A DNA stretch of 64,000 bases, taken from Pseudomonas pisciculturae (GTDB lineage Bacteria > Pseudomonadota > Gammaproteobacteria > Pseudomonadales > Pseudomonadaceae). The stretch covers positions 1-64,000 of the forward strand of contig NZ_JACVZE010000003.1 in the NCBI RefSeq assembly GCF_015461805.1, given 5' to 3'. How positions within the stretch are numbered: position 1 is the stretch's first letter; each line of letters begins with the position of its first letter. Below the pieces are notes generated by a model. The model was not told where the DNA came from. It was given only the letters and a program-made list of their open reading frames with translations, and searched no databases. Shown here piece by piece: positions 17,423 to 25,467 of the stretch. Made by a program: the position numbers and the translations under genes.

Positions 17423-18898
17423 ATGAAAACTCAATTCGTGTTTTGGAAAGCAAGTAGCACATTGGCCCTGGCAATAGCCCTGACACTCAGCGGCTGCAGC
17501 AGCGGTGGTGGCGGGCATAGCAGCGGTGGTTCTTCTGGCGGCGGCACTTCCGGCACAGACAGCGTCGACCCAGGCACCACCTCATCCCCTCTGGTTACCG
17601 CCGCCGTGGTCGACACGGCCGGCGACACTGTGAGCACCCTCAGCACCACCGTGCGCAGCCTGGGCACCACGCTCGGCAGCCTGCCCATTGTTGGCGCCAC
17701 CGCTGGCGGCCTGGTGACTGCGACCGGCAACGCAGTCGGCAGCATCGGCACCGGCTTGTCTGAAGGTTTGGGCACGCTGGGGACCGACAGCAATGCGTTG
17801 GGCAAAACCGTCGCTGGCGTCGCCAACGGTGTTTCGGACCTGGGCGATGGCGTGACCGTCACCGGTTCAAACGTCGCCACCCTGCTCGGCCAAGTCCCTG
17901 TCGTCGGCACCGCTGCACCCGCCGTGGGCCAAGTGGTCGGCAAAGTCGGCAACGTAGTGACCATGCTCGGCGACACCCTCAGCACCGCCAGCACTACCGG
18001 CCCGTTGGGCTCGGTCACCAACACCGTTGGCGCGAAAGTGTTGGTGCCGGTTGTATCCCTGGTCGAGAACACCACCGGTAAAGTCGGCACTGCAACCGGC
18101 CTGGACAGCCCGGTCGGCGGCCTGCTGGAAAAAGTCGGCGCTACCGTTGACGGGCTGGGCGATAAAGTCGCCAGCGCCGGTGGCACCAACAACCCGGTGA
18201 CCGGCGCCGTGGGCGACGTGCTCAACGGTGTAGGCACCGTGGTCGGCAAGGCCAGCGGTTATGTTGACCCTTCGGCCGACGGCAGCGGTGGCAGCGGCAG
18301 CGGTTCGGGCGGCAGCACCGATCAACTGGGCCTGGCTGAACTCATCGGCGGCGTGATCTCTGGCGCCGGCAACGGTTTGGACGCAGGCAGCACCAATGGT
18401 GTAGTCAGCGCAACCGGCGTCACTGGCACCAAAGCTGGCAGCACCGTGGCCTCCCTGGGCACCCTTCTGGGCGGCAGCGGCGTACCCAACACCGCAGCGG
18501 GCGCCCCACTTGGCCAAGTGACCAGCACCCTCGGCAATGCCCTCAACCCTGTCACCAGCGGCGTCGCCAGCCTGACCCAAAACGTCGGCAACGCCACTGG
18601 CCTGGGCGCCCCGGTCAACGGCCTGGTCACTCAGGTAGGCGGTGCGGTCAGCAACCTCGGCGGCGCCATCAGCGGCACCAATGCCAACCCGGTCACCAAC
18701 GCTCTGGGCGGCACCGTCACCGCAGTCGGCGGCACCGTAGCCTCCATCGGCGGCCTGGTCACCGGCGGCACCAGCACCGGCGGTGGTTTGCTCGGTGGCG
18801 GCCTGAGCCTGGGGGGTAGCGCATCTGCCTCCGCCGGTGCAGGTGCCACTGCCAACGGGGGTCTGCTGGGCGGTCTGCTCGGCGGCCTGAAAAAATAG
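17423..18898 (+). CDS. Repetitive Val/Gly/Thr-rich lipoprotein (collagen-like or adhesin-like)
   Basis: A 491-residue exported lipoprotein. The signal ends in LTLSGC with the lipidated cysteine at residue 25, followed by a Gly/Ser linker. The mature protein is low-complexity, with V-G-x-x-V-x-x-L-G patterns and almost no aromatic or cysteine residues. It is internally duplicated: NTTGKVGTATGLDSPVGGLL near residue 222 returns as QNVGNATGLGAPVNGLV near 389, each followed by a segment containing NPVT. A Gly/Ser hinge (SGGSGSGSGGS) near 284 separates the halves. The end is GGLLGGLLGGLKK. Databases tend to call such proteins collagen-like, but strict G-x-y triplets are not continuous. A surface or matrix role is inferred from its form and from the TpsB gene that follows. 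Confidence 0.72.
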   Translation: MKTQFVFWKASSTLALAIALTLSGCSSGGGGHSSGGSSGGGTSGTDSVDPGTTSSPLVTAAVVDTAGDTVSTLSTTVRSLGTTLGSLPIVGATAGGLVTATGNAVGSIGTGLSEGLGTLGTDSNALGKTVAGVANGVSDLGDGVTVTGSNVATLLGQVPVVGTAAPAVGQVVGKVGNVVTMLGDTLSTASTTGPLGSVTNTVGAKVLVPVVSLVENTTGKVGTATGLDSPVGGLLEKVGATVDGLGDKVASAGGTNNPVTGAVGDVLNGVGTVVGKASGYVDPSADGSGGSGSGSGGSTDQLGLAELIGGVISGAGNGLDAGSTNGVVSATGVTGTKAGSTVASLGTLLGGSGVPNTAAGAPLGQVTSTLGNALNPVTSGVASLTQNVGNATGLGAPVNGLVTQVGGAVSNLGGAISGTNANPVTNALGGTVTAVGGTVASIGGLVTGGTSTGGGLLGGGLSLGGSASASAGAGATANGGLLGGLLGGLKK

Positions 18899-18950
18899 AA
18901 TTGCACCTGGCCGATTAGACGGCCTCACCTACAGCGCCTACGCTTGGTTG

Positions 18951-18984
18951 AGACGAGAGACCTAATAAGCCTCTCGTCTTTTTT
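18951..18984 (+). terminator. Intrinsic terminator after the lipoprotein gene
   Basis: AGACGAGAG (18951-18959) pairs with CTCTCGTCT (18971-18979) and is followed by a run of T. It separates the lipoprotein from the TpsB gene 98 bases further on, so the latter relies on read-through or its own promoter. Confidence 0.88.
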
Positions 18985-19081
18985 ATGGGCGAATGAAACG
19001 CCCAGAAAACCCCGAACCGCGCCCCCAGAGCCCGGCGGGCATCTGCGAAACGCTGCTGCAGTTTTGACCATGGAGTGTCCT

Positions 19082-20764
19082 ATGCGCGCTTTGACGCCGT
19101 TGTTGTTGCTCACCCTCAGTACCTACGCTTACGCCGACACCCTACCCAGCTTCCTCAATAGCAACGACACCATCCGCACCCTGCCGGTGCCCAACCTGCC
19201 CGCCGATGCCTACCGCCCGGTCGCCCCGCAAACCCAACTGCCCACGCCCGCCGCCACCGACGCCCAACCCTTGCTGATGGGCACCAAAGTCACCATCCGC
19301 AAACTGCAGATCGACGGCGGTACGGTCTACCCGCTCAAAGAGATGGCCAAGGCGTTCGAACCGTTGATTGGCCATGAGACAGACCTGGCGCAACTGATCG
19401 AAGCCACCCGCAGCATCACTCGGCGCTATCAGGAGGACGGTTACCTGCTGTCCTACGCCTTCCTACCGGAGCAAAAATTCGAGGGCGGCCTGGTGCAGGT
19501 GGTGTTGGTGGAGGGCTATATCCGCGATTACCAACTGCAAGGCGATATCGGTTCGGTCTCGGCCTACGTCGACAAACTGGCCGAAAAACTCAAGGCTGAA
19601 CGCCCGCTCACCCGTAAGACCTTCGAGCGTTACACCACCTTGATGAGCGCGATCCCCGGCGTCACCTTGCAGGCCCAGGTGCCACCGCCCGGCACCACCG
19701 ACGGCGGCACCCATATGCAGATCACCGCCAGCCGCAAGCCGTTTACCACCAGCATGAGCCTCACCGAGTCCAGCCGTGGCAGCACCCAGGCGCTGCTCAC
19801 CGGCACCAGCAATTCGCAGACCTCGATGGGCGAGCAGTTGAGCATCAGCGGCCTGTTCCCGCCAGGGGATGACAAAGAGCATTACTACCGCGCGGCCTAC
19901 AGCCAATTCATCAATAGCGAAGGCACCCAGCTCGTACTCTCTGGCGAACGCTACCGCGCCGACCCCAGCACCAGCCTGCAACTGGGCGATGGCTTGGAGC
20001 TCAAGCAACACCAATCCATCGACCGTTACTCCATCGGTGTCACCCACCCCTTTATTGCCTCGCCCACCGAGTCGTTGACACTGGGCTCGCGCCTCTACGC
20101 CGTCGACCAGACCAACCGCTACAAAGTCGAAGGCCTCCCGCAACGGCCAGAACTGGAAACCAATCTGCGCGCCCTCGCGTTCGAAAGCGACTGGCGCAAG
20201 GCCGACACCACCCAACTGCGTATCCTCAGCGCTGGGGTGTACCAAGGCATCAATGGCATGGGCGCCAAGACTCACAACGATTTTGGCGGGTCCAAGCCCG
20301 ACCTGGACTTCTTCCGGGTGCGCCTCTCCGGCGTGCAGAGCAACAAGCTGTTCGATAACTGGCAAGGCGTGCTCTCGGGCGCGTTGTACTGGAGCGATGA
20401 CAACCTGCCCGACAGCGAGCACGCCACCTTCGGCGGGCAAAACTTCGGCCGAGGCTACCCCGATGACCAAGGCTCTGGCGACAAGGGCTGGGGCGTGGCC
20501 TATGAGGTCAACTACAGCTACAACCGCTCGGGCGATTGGGTGAGGGTCTTGCAACCCTACGTGGTCTTCGACCGCGCCAAGACCTGGTACAACGAGCTCC
20601 CCATCAAAGGCAACGACATGTCCTCGGCAGCAGTGGGCCTGCGCTTTGGCGACGCGAAGTACTACAACATTGCGCTGGAAGCGGCCAAGCCGATGTCGGA
20701 TGTGGCGCAGGACAACTTCGATCGTCGGCCGCGCTACTCAGTGAGCTTCAGCTACCAACTGTAG
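19082..20764 (+). CDS. Two-partner secretion outer-membrane transporter (TpsB; ShlB/FhaC/HecB family)
   Basis: A 560-residue outer-membrane protein. The signal peptide is MRALTPLLLLTLSTYAYA. A short helical plug region is followed by two POTRA domains at about 68-146 (TKVTIRKLQIDGG onward) and 147-225. A 16-strand barrel fills the rest and ends in a typical aromatic/leucine terminus (YSVSFSYQL). The family's conserved loop motif is present as GRGY at 456-459 (VRGY in FhaC). Such proteins export large TpsA adhesins or hemolysins. No TpsA with a hemagglutinin-type secretion domain is in this window; the only neighbour is the repetitive lipoprotein. ATG at 19082 is chosen because GGAG precedes it. 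Confidence 0.9.
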   Translation: MRALTPLLLLTLSTYAYADTLPSFLNSNDTIRTLPVPNLPADAYRPVAPQTQLPTPAATDAQPLLMGTKVTIRKLQIDGGTVYPLKEMAKAFEPLIGHETDLAQLIEATRSITRRYQEDGYLLSYAFLPEQKFEGGLVQVVLVEGYIRDYQLQGDIGSVSAYVDKLAEKLKAERPLTRKTFERYTTLMSAIPGVTLQAQVPPPGTTDGGTHMQITASRKPFTTSMSLTESSRGSTQALLTGTSNSQTSMGEQLSISGLFPPGDDKEHYYRAAYSQFINSEGTQLVLSGERYRADPSTSLQLGDGLELKQHQSIDRYSIGVTHPFIASPTESLTLGSRLYAVDQTNRYKVEGLPQRPELETNLRALAFESDWRKADTTQLRILSAGVYQGINGMGAKTHNDFGGSKPDLDFFRVRLSGVQSNKLFDNWQGVLSGALYWSDDNLPDSEHATFGGQNFGRGYPDDQGSGDKGWGVAYEVNYSYNRSGDWVRVLQPYVVFDRAKTWYNELPIKGNDMSSAAVGLRFGDAKYYNIALEAAKPMSDVAQDNFDRRPRYSVSFSYQL

Positions 20765-21117
20765 TGAGCGGGCTTGCCCCGCGCTGGGCGGCGAAGCCGC
20801 CCCAACAAAGCCGCTGCGGTATTTCAAAAAGACCGCAGCGCCTGGTTTTGGGGCCCTGCGCGGGCATAGGTATCTACACAACTTTGAGCAGTGCGCTGAG
20901 TCTGTGGCGAGGGAGCTTGCTCCCGTGACGGCCTGTCGGCCTGGCGAGTTCTACCAGGTGTATACCGGCTCAACGGTGGGAGCTGTCGAGCTTTAGCGAG
21001 GCTGCGAAGGCGGCGGCATTGGCGATAGAAATGTTGTGCCTGAACCACCGCCATCGCAGGCAAGCCAGCTCCCACAGTTGATTGCATTTCAACAGGATGG
21101 GAGCGGTGCGCCCACGG
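20765..21117. repeat. Gap rich in degenerate REP-like palindromes
   Basis: No gene is seen in these 353 bases. It holds a GGGCGGC-GAA-GCCGCCC hairpin (20786-20802), a CGCTGCGGT/ACCGCAGCG stem (20812-20840), a GAGGGAGCTTGCTCCCG-type REP (about 20902-20930) and a single CATCGCAGGCAAGCCAGCTC-type REP arm ending CCCACA (21045-21076). The GGGCGGC hairpin may serve as the end of the TpsB transcript, but no T-run follows it. Confidence 0.65.
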
Positions 21118-21522
21118 TCAGTAACGGGGTTTGGCGAGGGGGAAGAGGCTGTTCAGCGTATCGATCAGCCGCACGAGGTAGATGGGTTTTCGAAACAGAT
21201 CAAGCACCTGCAAGCGCAGCATGTCGCTCACATCATCCATCTCGGCATGGCCTGACATCACAATCACCGGCAGGTGCGCGCGGTCGGTGTGTTCGCGCAG
21301 GCGCTTGATCAAGGAGATACCGCTCTCCTCGGGCATGCGCAGGTCGGTGATGATCAGGGCGATGTCGGGGTTGAGTGTTAACTCCTGTAGCGCGTCAGTG
21401 ACAGAGGGGGCGGTAAAACACACAAATCCCTCGTTTTCGAGGGATTCGGCGAGTTCGATCAGGGCGTCCTCTTCGTCGTCCACCAATAAAATTTGTTGGC
21501 GGCTACCCGAAGCGTGAGTCAT
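21118..21522 (-). CDS. Single-domain response regulator (receiver only)
   Basis: A 134-residue receiver domain with no output domain. The phosphorylation site is Asp60 (IITDLRMP). The acidic pair Asp15-Asp16, the switch Ser90 and Lys112 are all present, so it should be phosphorylatable. It lies just downstream of the Flp pilin on the same strand (53 bases apart). It could act through protein contacts in the Tad/Ppr pathway or as a phosphate sink. Its kinase is unknown; PprA, about 10 kb away, is a candidate. I do not know a named homologue. Confidence 0.85.
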   Translation of the reverse strand: MTHASGSRQQILLVDDEEDALIELAESLENEGFVCFTAPSVTDALQELTLNPDIALIITDLRMPEESGISLIKRLREHTDRAHLPVIVMSGHAEMDDVSDMLRLQVLDLFRKPIYLVRLIDTLNSLFPLAKPRY

Positions 21523-21575
21523 AACACCTACCTAATGCCCAAAGTTGCCGGATAGTTAACGGATAGCCCATCAAA

Positions 21576-21773
21576 TCAAGCCGCCGCCGGTAACGCATCA
21601 GATACTTGCTGGAAGACGCCTTTAATTTTATCGCCCAGCCCTGTACCAAACCCAATAATGACCAACGCGACAATAGCCACAATAATCACGTATTCGATGG
21701 CTGAGGCCCCGTCTCTACGACGGAAGAACAATTGTGTCTGAATGTACATATTTAAGATCAGGTCAAGGAACAT
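21576..21773 (-). CDS. flp: Flp/Fap-type major pilin prepilin
   Basis: A 65-residue type IVb prepilin. The leader ends RRRDG at residue 22 and the mature protein begins ASAIEYVIIVAIVALVIIGF, giving Glu at +5 and Tyr at +6, the Flp signature. FppA should cleave after Gly22. GGAGAAG precedes the ATG. It is divergent from the rcpC-rcpA-tad operon, as expected for a separately transcribed, highly expressed subunit. Confidence 0.93.
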   Translation of the reverse strand: MFLDLILNMYIQTQLFFRRRDGASAIEYVIIVAIVALVIIGFGTGLGDKIKGVFQQVSDALPAAA

Positions 21774-22107
21774 GGATACTTCTCCCTAATTCGACGCAGA
21801 GTGCCGGTCTAGCCGGCCCGCACAGGATTGCCGCGTGCTAAGTGAGCATTGTCAACAAAGTGCCACCTCACAACTGTAATAACGGATTAATGCCAAAGTA
21901 TTAGTCGCAAAGTTGACGCCATAAAACCCGGCACGGCGAAGGCTTTATTAAAGTTCACATAAATTTTCAACCGGCTAATGGCGTTTTGTCCTAGCTGGGC
22001 TACCTTCAAATAGCGAAATGGTTAGATGTTCATTGCAGGCCAGTTGCGCAGTAGTTCGTTTGGATTAATTGACGGGCAAGTAATGCAACGGGAAAGGGAG
22101 AGCCGTC
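21774..22107. promoter_or_regulatory. Divergent promoter region of flp and the rcpC-tad operon
   Basis: These 334 bases are AT-rich and hold no gene. A consensus-like TTGACA lies on the flp strand at 21855-21850, but no good -10 is spaced from it. GGATTAAT occurs twice, at 21884-21891 and 22062-22069, one toward each gene. A GCCGG-TCTAG-CCGGC dyad sits near 21803-21817 in the flp leader. PprB is the expected activator of this region in pseudomonads; its site cannot be assigned by eye. Confidence 0.55.
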
Positions 22108-23052
22108 ATGAACAGTCGCGTCAGCATGGTTATTGCCGGCTTGCTGTTGATCGGAGCATTGATCGCCGGGTATTGGGGGTTGGTATTGAGCCGCCCACCT
22201 GCGCCCGTCGCTGTTCCTGTCGTTGCGCCGACGGCGACTGTGGAAAAAACCCTCGCCGCCGTAGAAGATCAAACGCGCCTGCCGGTCATTGTGCTGGTGC
22301 GTGACGTACCCGCCTTCACTGCGCTTACCGCCGGCGATGTGGCCGTTGAAAGACTGCGTACCGTGCCGGCGGGGAGCCTGACCAGCGTGGAGCAGGCCAT
22401 CGGCCGTATGCCCCTGCGCAACCTGGCGGCAGGCGCCTGGCTCAATGAAGAAACCTTCAGCGCCGGCGGCCCGCTGGCCCGCATGATCCGCCCCGAAGAA
22501 CGTGCCCTGGCTGTTGCGGTGGATGAGGTGATCGGCGCCGGTGGTCAACTGAGCCCGGGCGATTACGTCGATGTGTTGTTATTCCTGCGGCGCGACGTCG
22601 ATAACACCGAGCAATCGGCGCAGATTGTCGTCCCCGCCATCCGCGTGTTGGCCGTGGGTGAGCAACTGGGCCTGGCCAATGACGGCACCCCCGCCGCACC
22701 GCCGCCGGCCACTGTCGAGGAGCGCGCGCAGGCCGCCCAACGCCGAGCAGCGGCCCGCAGCGTCGTACTGGCCGTGCCCGAGCCCCTGTTGAGCCGACTG
22801 ATGCTTGCCGCGCAAGCGGGTGCGCTGCGCCTGGCGGTACGCAGTGCCGATGAAAAACTGCTCAGCCGCTACTGGGCGGGTGAAAGCAACGCCCCGGACA
22901 AGGTGCAGAACACCAATCGCGACCTTTACCAGTTCACCCAACTGGCACTGACAACCCCACCCAAAGCCGTCGCCCCCAGAGTTGCCGAAGGTGGCAAACC
23001 ACGCGGCATCGAAGTGATTCGCGGCGCCGGCGCGACCCAACAGACCCCCTGA
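22108..23052 (+). CDS. rcpC: Flp pilus assembly protein RcpC/CpaB
   Basis: A 314-residue envelope protein with one N-terminal membrane anchor (VIAGLLLIGALIAGYW). An SAF domain spans about residues 50-115 (LVRDVPAFTALTAGDVAVER to NLAAGAWLNEE), followed by the RcpC/CpaB domain. It is thought to guide or modify the pilus at the outer-membrane secretin RcpA. It is the first gene of the operon rcpC-rcpA-tadZ-tadA-tadB-tadC-tadD. The next start lies 19 bases after its stop. Confidence 0.9.
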   Translation: MNSRVSMVIAGLLLIGALIAGYWGLVLSRPPAPVAVPVVAPTATVEKTLAAVEDQTRLPVIVLVRDVPAFTALTAGDVAVERLRTVPAGSLTSVEQAIGRMPLRNLAAGAWLNEETFSAGGPLARMIRPEERALAVAVDEVIGAGGQLSPGDYVDVLLFLRRDVDNTEQSAQIVVPAIRVLAVGEQLGLANDGTPAAPPPATVEERAQAAQRRAAARSVVLAVPEPLLSRLMLAAQAGALRLAVRSADEKLLSRYWAGESNAPDKVQNTNRDLYQFTQLALTTPPKAVAPRVAEGGKPRGIEVIRGAGATQQTP

Positions 23053-23071
23053 TTGAACAAGGATGCACCGA

Positions 23072-24277
23072 ATGCACCAGCGCTTCGCTCTAATGGCCTG
23101 GGCCATGATGTTGTCGAGCTTGCCCCTGGGCCTGGCCGTTGCGGCACCGGGCAATTGCAGCAGCCTGGGCCAATTGCCCGCCGTGATCGAGGTGGGCGAG
23201 GGCCTGCAACAGTCACTGCAGTCACCTGTAGCAATCACGCGCCTGGCCATTGGCGATCCCAAGATCGCCGATGTGCGGGTCAACGGTGACCGTAGTTTCT
23301 TGCTGACCGGTGTGGGCAGCGGGGCCACCAGCCTGTTGGTCTGGACCGGCTGCTCGACCACGCCGCGTCAAAGCATGGTGTTCGTCAAGGGCAAGGCCAC
23401 CTCGGCCTTGACCAGCCAGTCGTTGTCGCCCTCCCAAGACCCAACGCTGCCTGACCAGGTGCAAACCGACATCCGCTTTGTCGAAGTCAGCCGCACCAAG
23501 CTCAAAGAGGCCAGCACGTCGATTCTCGGCCAGGGCAAAAACTTCTTCCTGGGCAGCCCCAACCTGCTCTTCCCCACGACCACCACCCAGGCCCTGCAAA
23601 TCAGCAGCTCCAACTTCAATATCGGCTTTGGCGGGGGCCGCGTCTCCGCCATGATCAACGCACTGGAAAGCAGTGGGTTTGCCTACACCCTGGCACGCCC
23701 CAGCCTGGTGGCCATGAGCGGCCAGAGCGCAACCTTCCTGGCCGGCGGCGAAGTGCCGATCCCAGTGCCCAGCGCCGGCAGCGACACCATCACCATTGAA
23801 TACAAGGAGTTCGGCATTCGACTGACGCTGACCCCCACGGTGATCGATCACAACCGCATCGCGTTGAAGGTCGCGCCAGAAGTCAGCGAGCTCGATTACG
23901 TCAACGCGATCCAGATCCAGGGCATCCAGGTGCCGGCCCTGACCGTGCGCCGCACCGACACCAGCGTGTCCCTGGCCGATGGCGAAAGCTTTGTCATCAG
24001 CGGGCTGATCAGCAGCAACAACCGCTCCACCATCAGCAAGTTTCCAGGCCTGGGTGATCTGCCCATCATCGGCGCGCTGTTCAAAGATTCTGAAATCAGG
24101 GCCGAAGAAAAAGAACTGCTGATGATCGTCACGCCGCACCTCGTGCAACCCCTGGCCGCCAACGCGAGACTGCCGTCGCTGCCGGGCGAGAAACTGCGCA
24201 ATTACGACCCCAATTGGTATCGGCTGTTTTTCCTGGAAACCGGTAACTTCGACCGTCGCAGTGGACTTTCCCAATGA
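23072..24277 (+). CDS. rcpA: Flp pilus outer-membrane secretin RcpA/CpaC
   Basis: A 401-residue secretin of the type II/III superfamily. A signal peptide (LPLGLAVAAPG) is followed by a pilus N-domain (VAITRLAIGDPKIADVRVNG). The secretin core runs from MSGQSATFLAGGEVPIPVP through GIRLTLTPTVIDHNRIAL to GESFVISGLI, KFPGLGDLPIIGALF and LLMIVTPHLV. It forms the outer-membrane gate through which Flp filaments leave. ATG at 23072 is preferred over 23063 because AAGG is spaced correctly for it. It overlaps tadZ by four bases. Confidence 0.92.
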   Translation: MHQRFALMAWAMMLSSLPLGLAVAAPGNCSSLGQLPAVIEVGEGLQQSLQSPVAITRLAIGDPKIADVRVNGDRSFLLTGVGSGATSLLVWTGCSTTPRQSMVFVKGKATSALTSQSLSPSQDPTLPDQVQTDIRFVEVSRTKLKEASTSILGQGKNFFLGSPNLLFPTTTTQALQISSSNFNIGFGGGRVSAMINALESSGFAYTLARPSLVAMSGQSATFLAGGEVPIPVPSAGSDTITIEYKEFGIRLTLTPTVIDHNRIALKVAPEVSELDYVNAIQIQGIQVPALTVRRTDTSVSLADGESFVISGLISSNNRSTISKFPGLGDLPIIGALFKDSEIRAEEKELLMIVTPHLVQPLAANARLPSLPGEKLRNYDPNWYRLFFLETGNFDRRSGLSQ

Positions 24278-25467
24278 GCGATAGCCTGAGCCAGACGTTT
24301 CTGGCCATCACCCGCAACACCACCGACCTGGAGTGGCTCCAAGGTGCCCTCGCGCCCTTGGGTCAGGTGGTCAGTGCCGGCACCGGCAACCTGGATGAGC
24401 TGCTGGCGCTGGTGGATGTAACCTTCGCCAGCCTGGTGTTCGTCGGCCTCGACCGAGAAAACATCGTCGCCCAAAGCGCGCTAATAGAGGGCGCCCTGGA
24501 AGCCAAACCAATGCTTGCCGTGGTCGCCCTGGGCGATGGCATGGACAATCAGTTGGTGATCAACGCCATGCGTGCCGGCGCCCGGGATTTCGTCGCCTAT
24601 GGTTCGCGCTCCAGTGAAGTGTCGGGCCTGGTACGACGCCTGAGCAAACGCCTGCCAGCCGTGACGTCCAATGCGCAACTGGGTGGCCTGACCGTACTGT
24701 TTGGCACCCAAAGCAACGCCGACGGCGCCATGCTGGCGACGCATCTGGCGCTGGTGGTGCAAAAAAGTGGTCAGCAAACCTTGATGCTCGATCTCGGTTT
24801 GCCGCGCGGCGACAGCCTGGCGCTGATGGGCCTGGAGAGCACGTTCAATTTCGGTGACGCGCTGCGCCATCTGCGCCGCCTCGACAGCACGCTGATCAAC
24901 AGCGCCTTCACGAAAACCTCGGAAGGGCTACGCATCCTGGCCTACGCCACGGGCGATGACCCGCTCAAACTGACCAGCGCCGCCGAGCTGTTCATGCTGC
25001 TCAGCGCCTTGCGCCAACACTTCCAGCACATCGTCGTGAACATCACCGGCCAACCGGACAGCGAGGCGCTGCGCACCTTTGTCAGCCACTGCGACAAGCT
25101 GTTGTGGTGCACTGACCAGAGCGTGCTGGACTGCCGGCGCAACCTCGCGATCTTGAACCGCTGGCGCGAAAAAGGCATGAAACTGGACCATGCCAAATTG
25201 TTGATAGACCGCTACATCAAATCCTGCGCCCCCGATACCGAAGCCCTGGAAAAAAGCTTCGGGCTTGAATGCGTCGCCGTGCTGCCGTTGAGCGCCGAGC
25301 TGCGCCTGAACGTGAAAAACCAGGGCCAGACCCTCTTCACCCTGGCCCCTCGCGAGCCCTTGACCCAAGCCGTGAAAACCCTCGGCGAGCGCCTGGCAAA
25401 ACGCTCAGAAGGCCTTGAGAAACCGTCGATGCGTTGGTTCGAACGCTTGCTGGGGTCTGGGCGATGA
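24274..25467 (+). CDS. tadZ: Flp pilus localisation protein TadZ/CpaE
   Basis: A 397-residue protein. The N-terminal third is a receiver-like domain (LVFVGLDRENIV, then AVVALGDGMDNQL) without a proper phosphorylation site. The rest is a MinD/ParA-like ATPase fold (LMLDLGLPRGDSLALMG). The Walker A region reads GTQSNADGAM and lacks the GK[ST] residues, so ATP hydrolysis is doubtful. Family members place the pilus machine at a cell site. Both ends overlap neighbours by four bases, indicating coupled translation. Confidence 0.88.
   Translation: MSDSLSQTFLAITRNTTDLEWLQGALAPLGQVVSAGTGNLDELLALVDVTFASLVFVGLDRENIVAQSALIEGALEAKPMLAVVALGDGMDNQLVINAMRAGARDFVAYGSRSSEVSGLVRRLSKRLPAVTSNAQLGGLTVLFGTQSNADGAMLATHLALVVQKSGQQTLMLDLGLPRGDSLALMGLESTFNFGDALRHLRRLDSTLINSAFTKTSEGLRILAYATGDDPLKLTSAAELFMLLSALRQHFQHIVVNITGQPDSEALRTFVSHCDKLLWCTDQSVLDCRRNLAILNRWREKGMKLDHAKLLIDRYIKSCAPDTEALEKSFGLECVAVLPLSAELRLNVKNQGQTLFTLAPREPLTQAVKTLGERLAKRSEGLEKPSMRWFERLLGSGR

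Noticed and set aside
17423..18898. The repetitive lipoprotein as a TpsA substrate with a standard secretion domain
   Set aside because: No N-terminal hemagglutinin-type TPS domain (NPNG/NPNL motifs) is present, and it has a lipobox. Any link to the TpsB is therefore reported as a hypothesis only.
20812..20840. CGCTGCGGT/ACCGCAGCG hairpin as terminator of the TpsB gene
   Set aside because: The stem is good but no U-run follows and the surrounding gap is full of REP-like palindromes, so I list it only as repeat.
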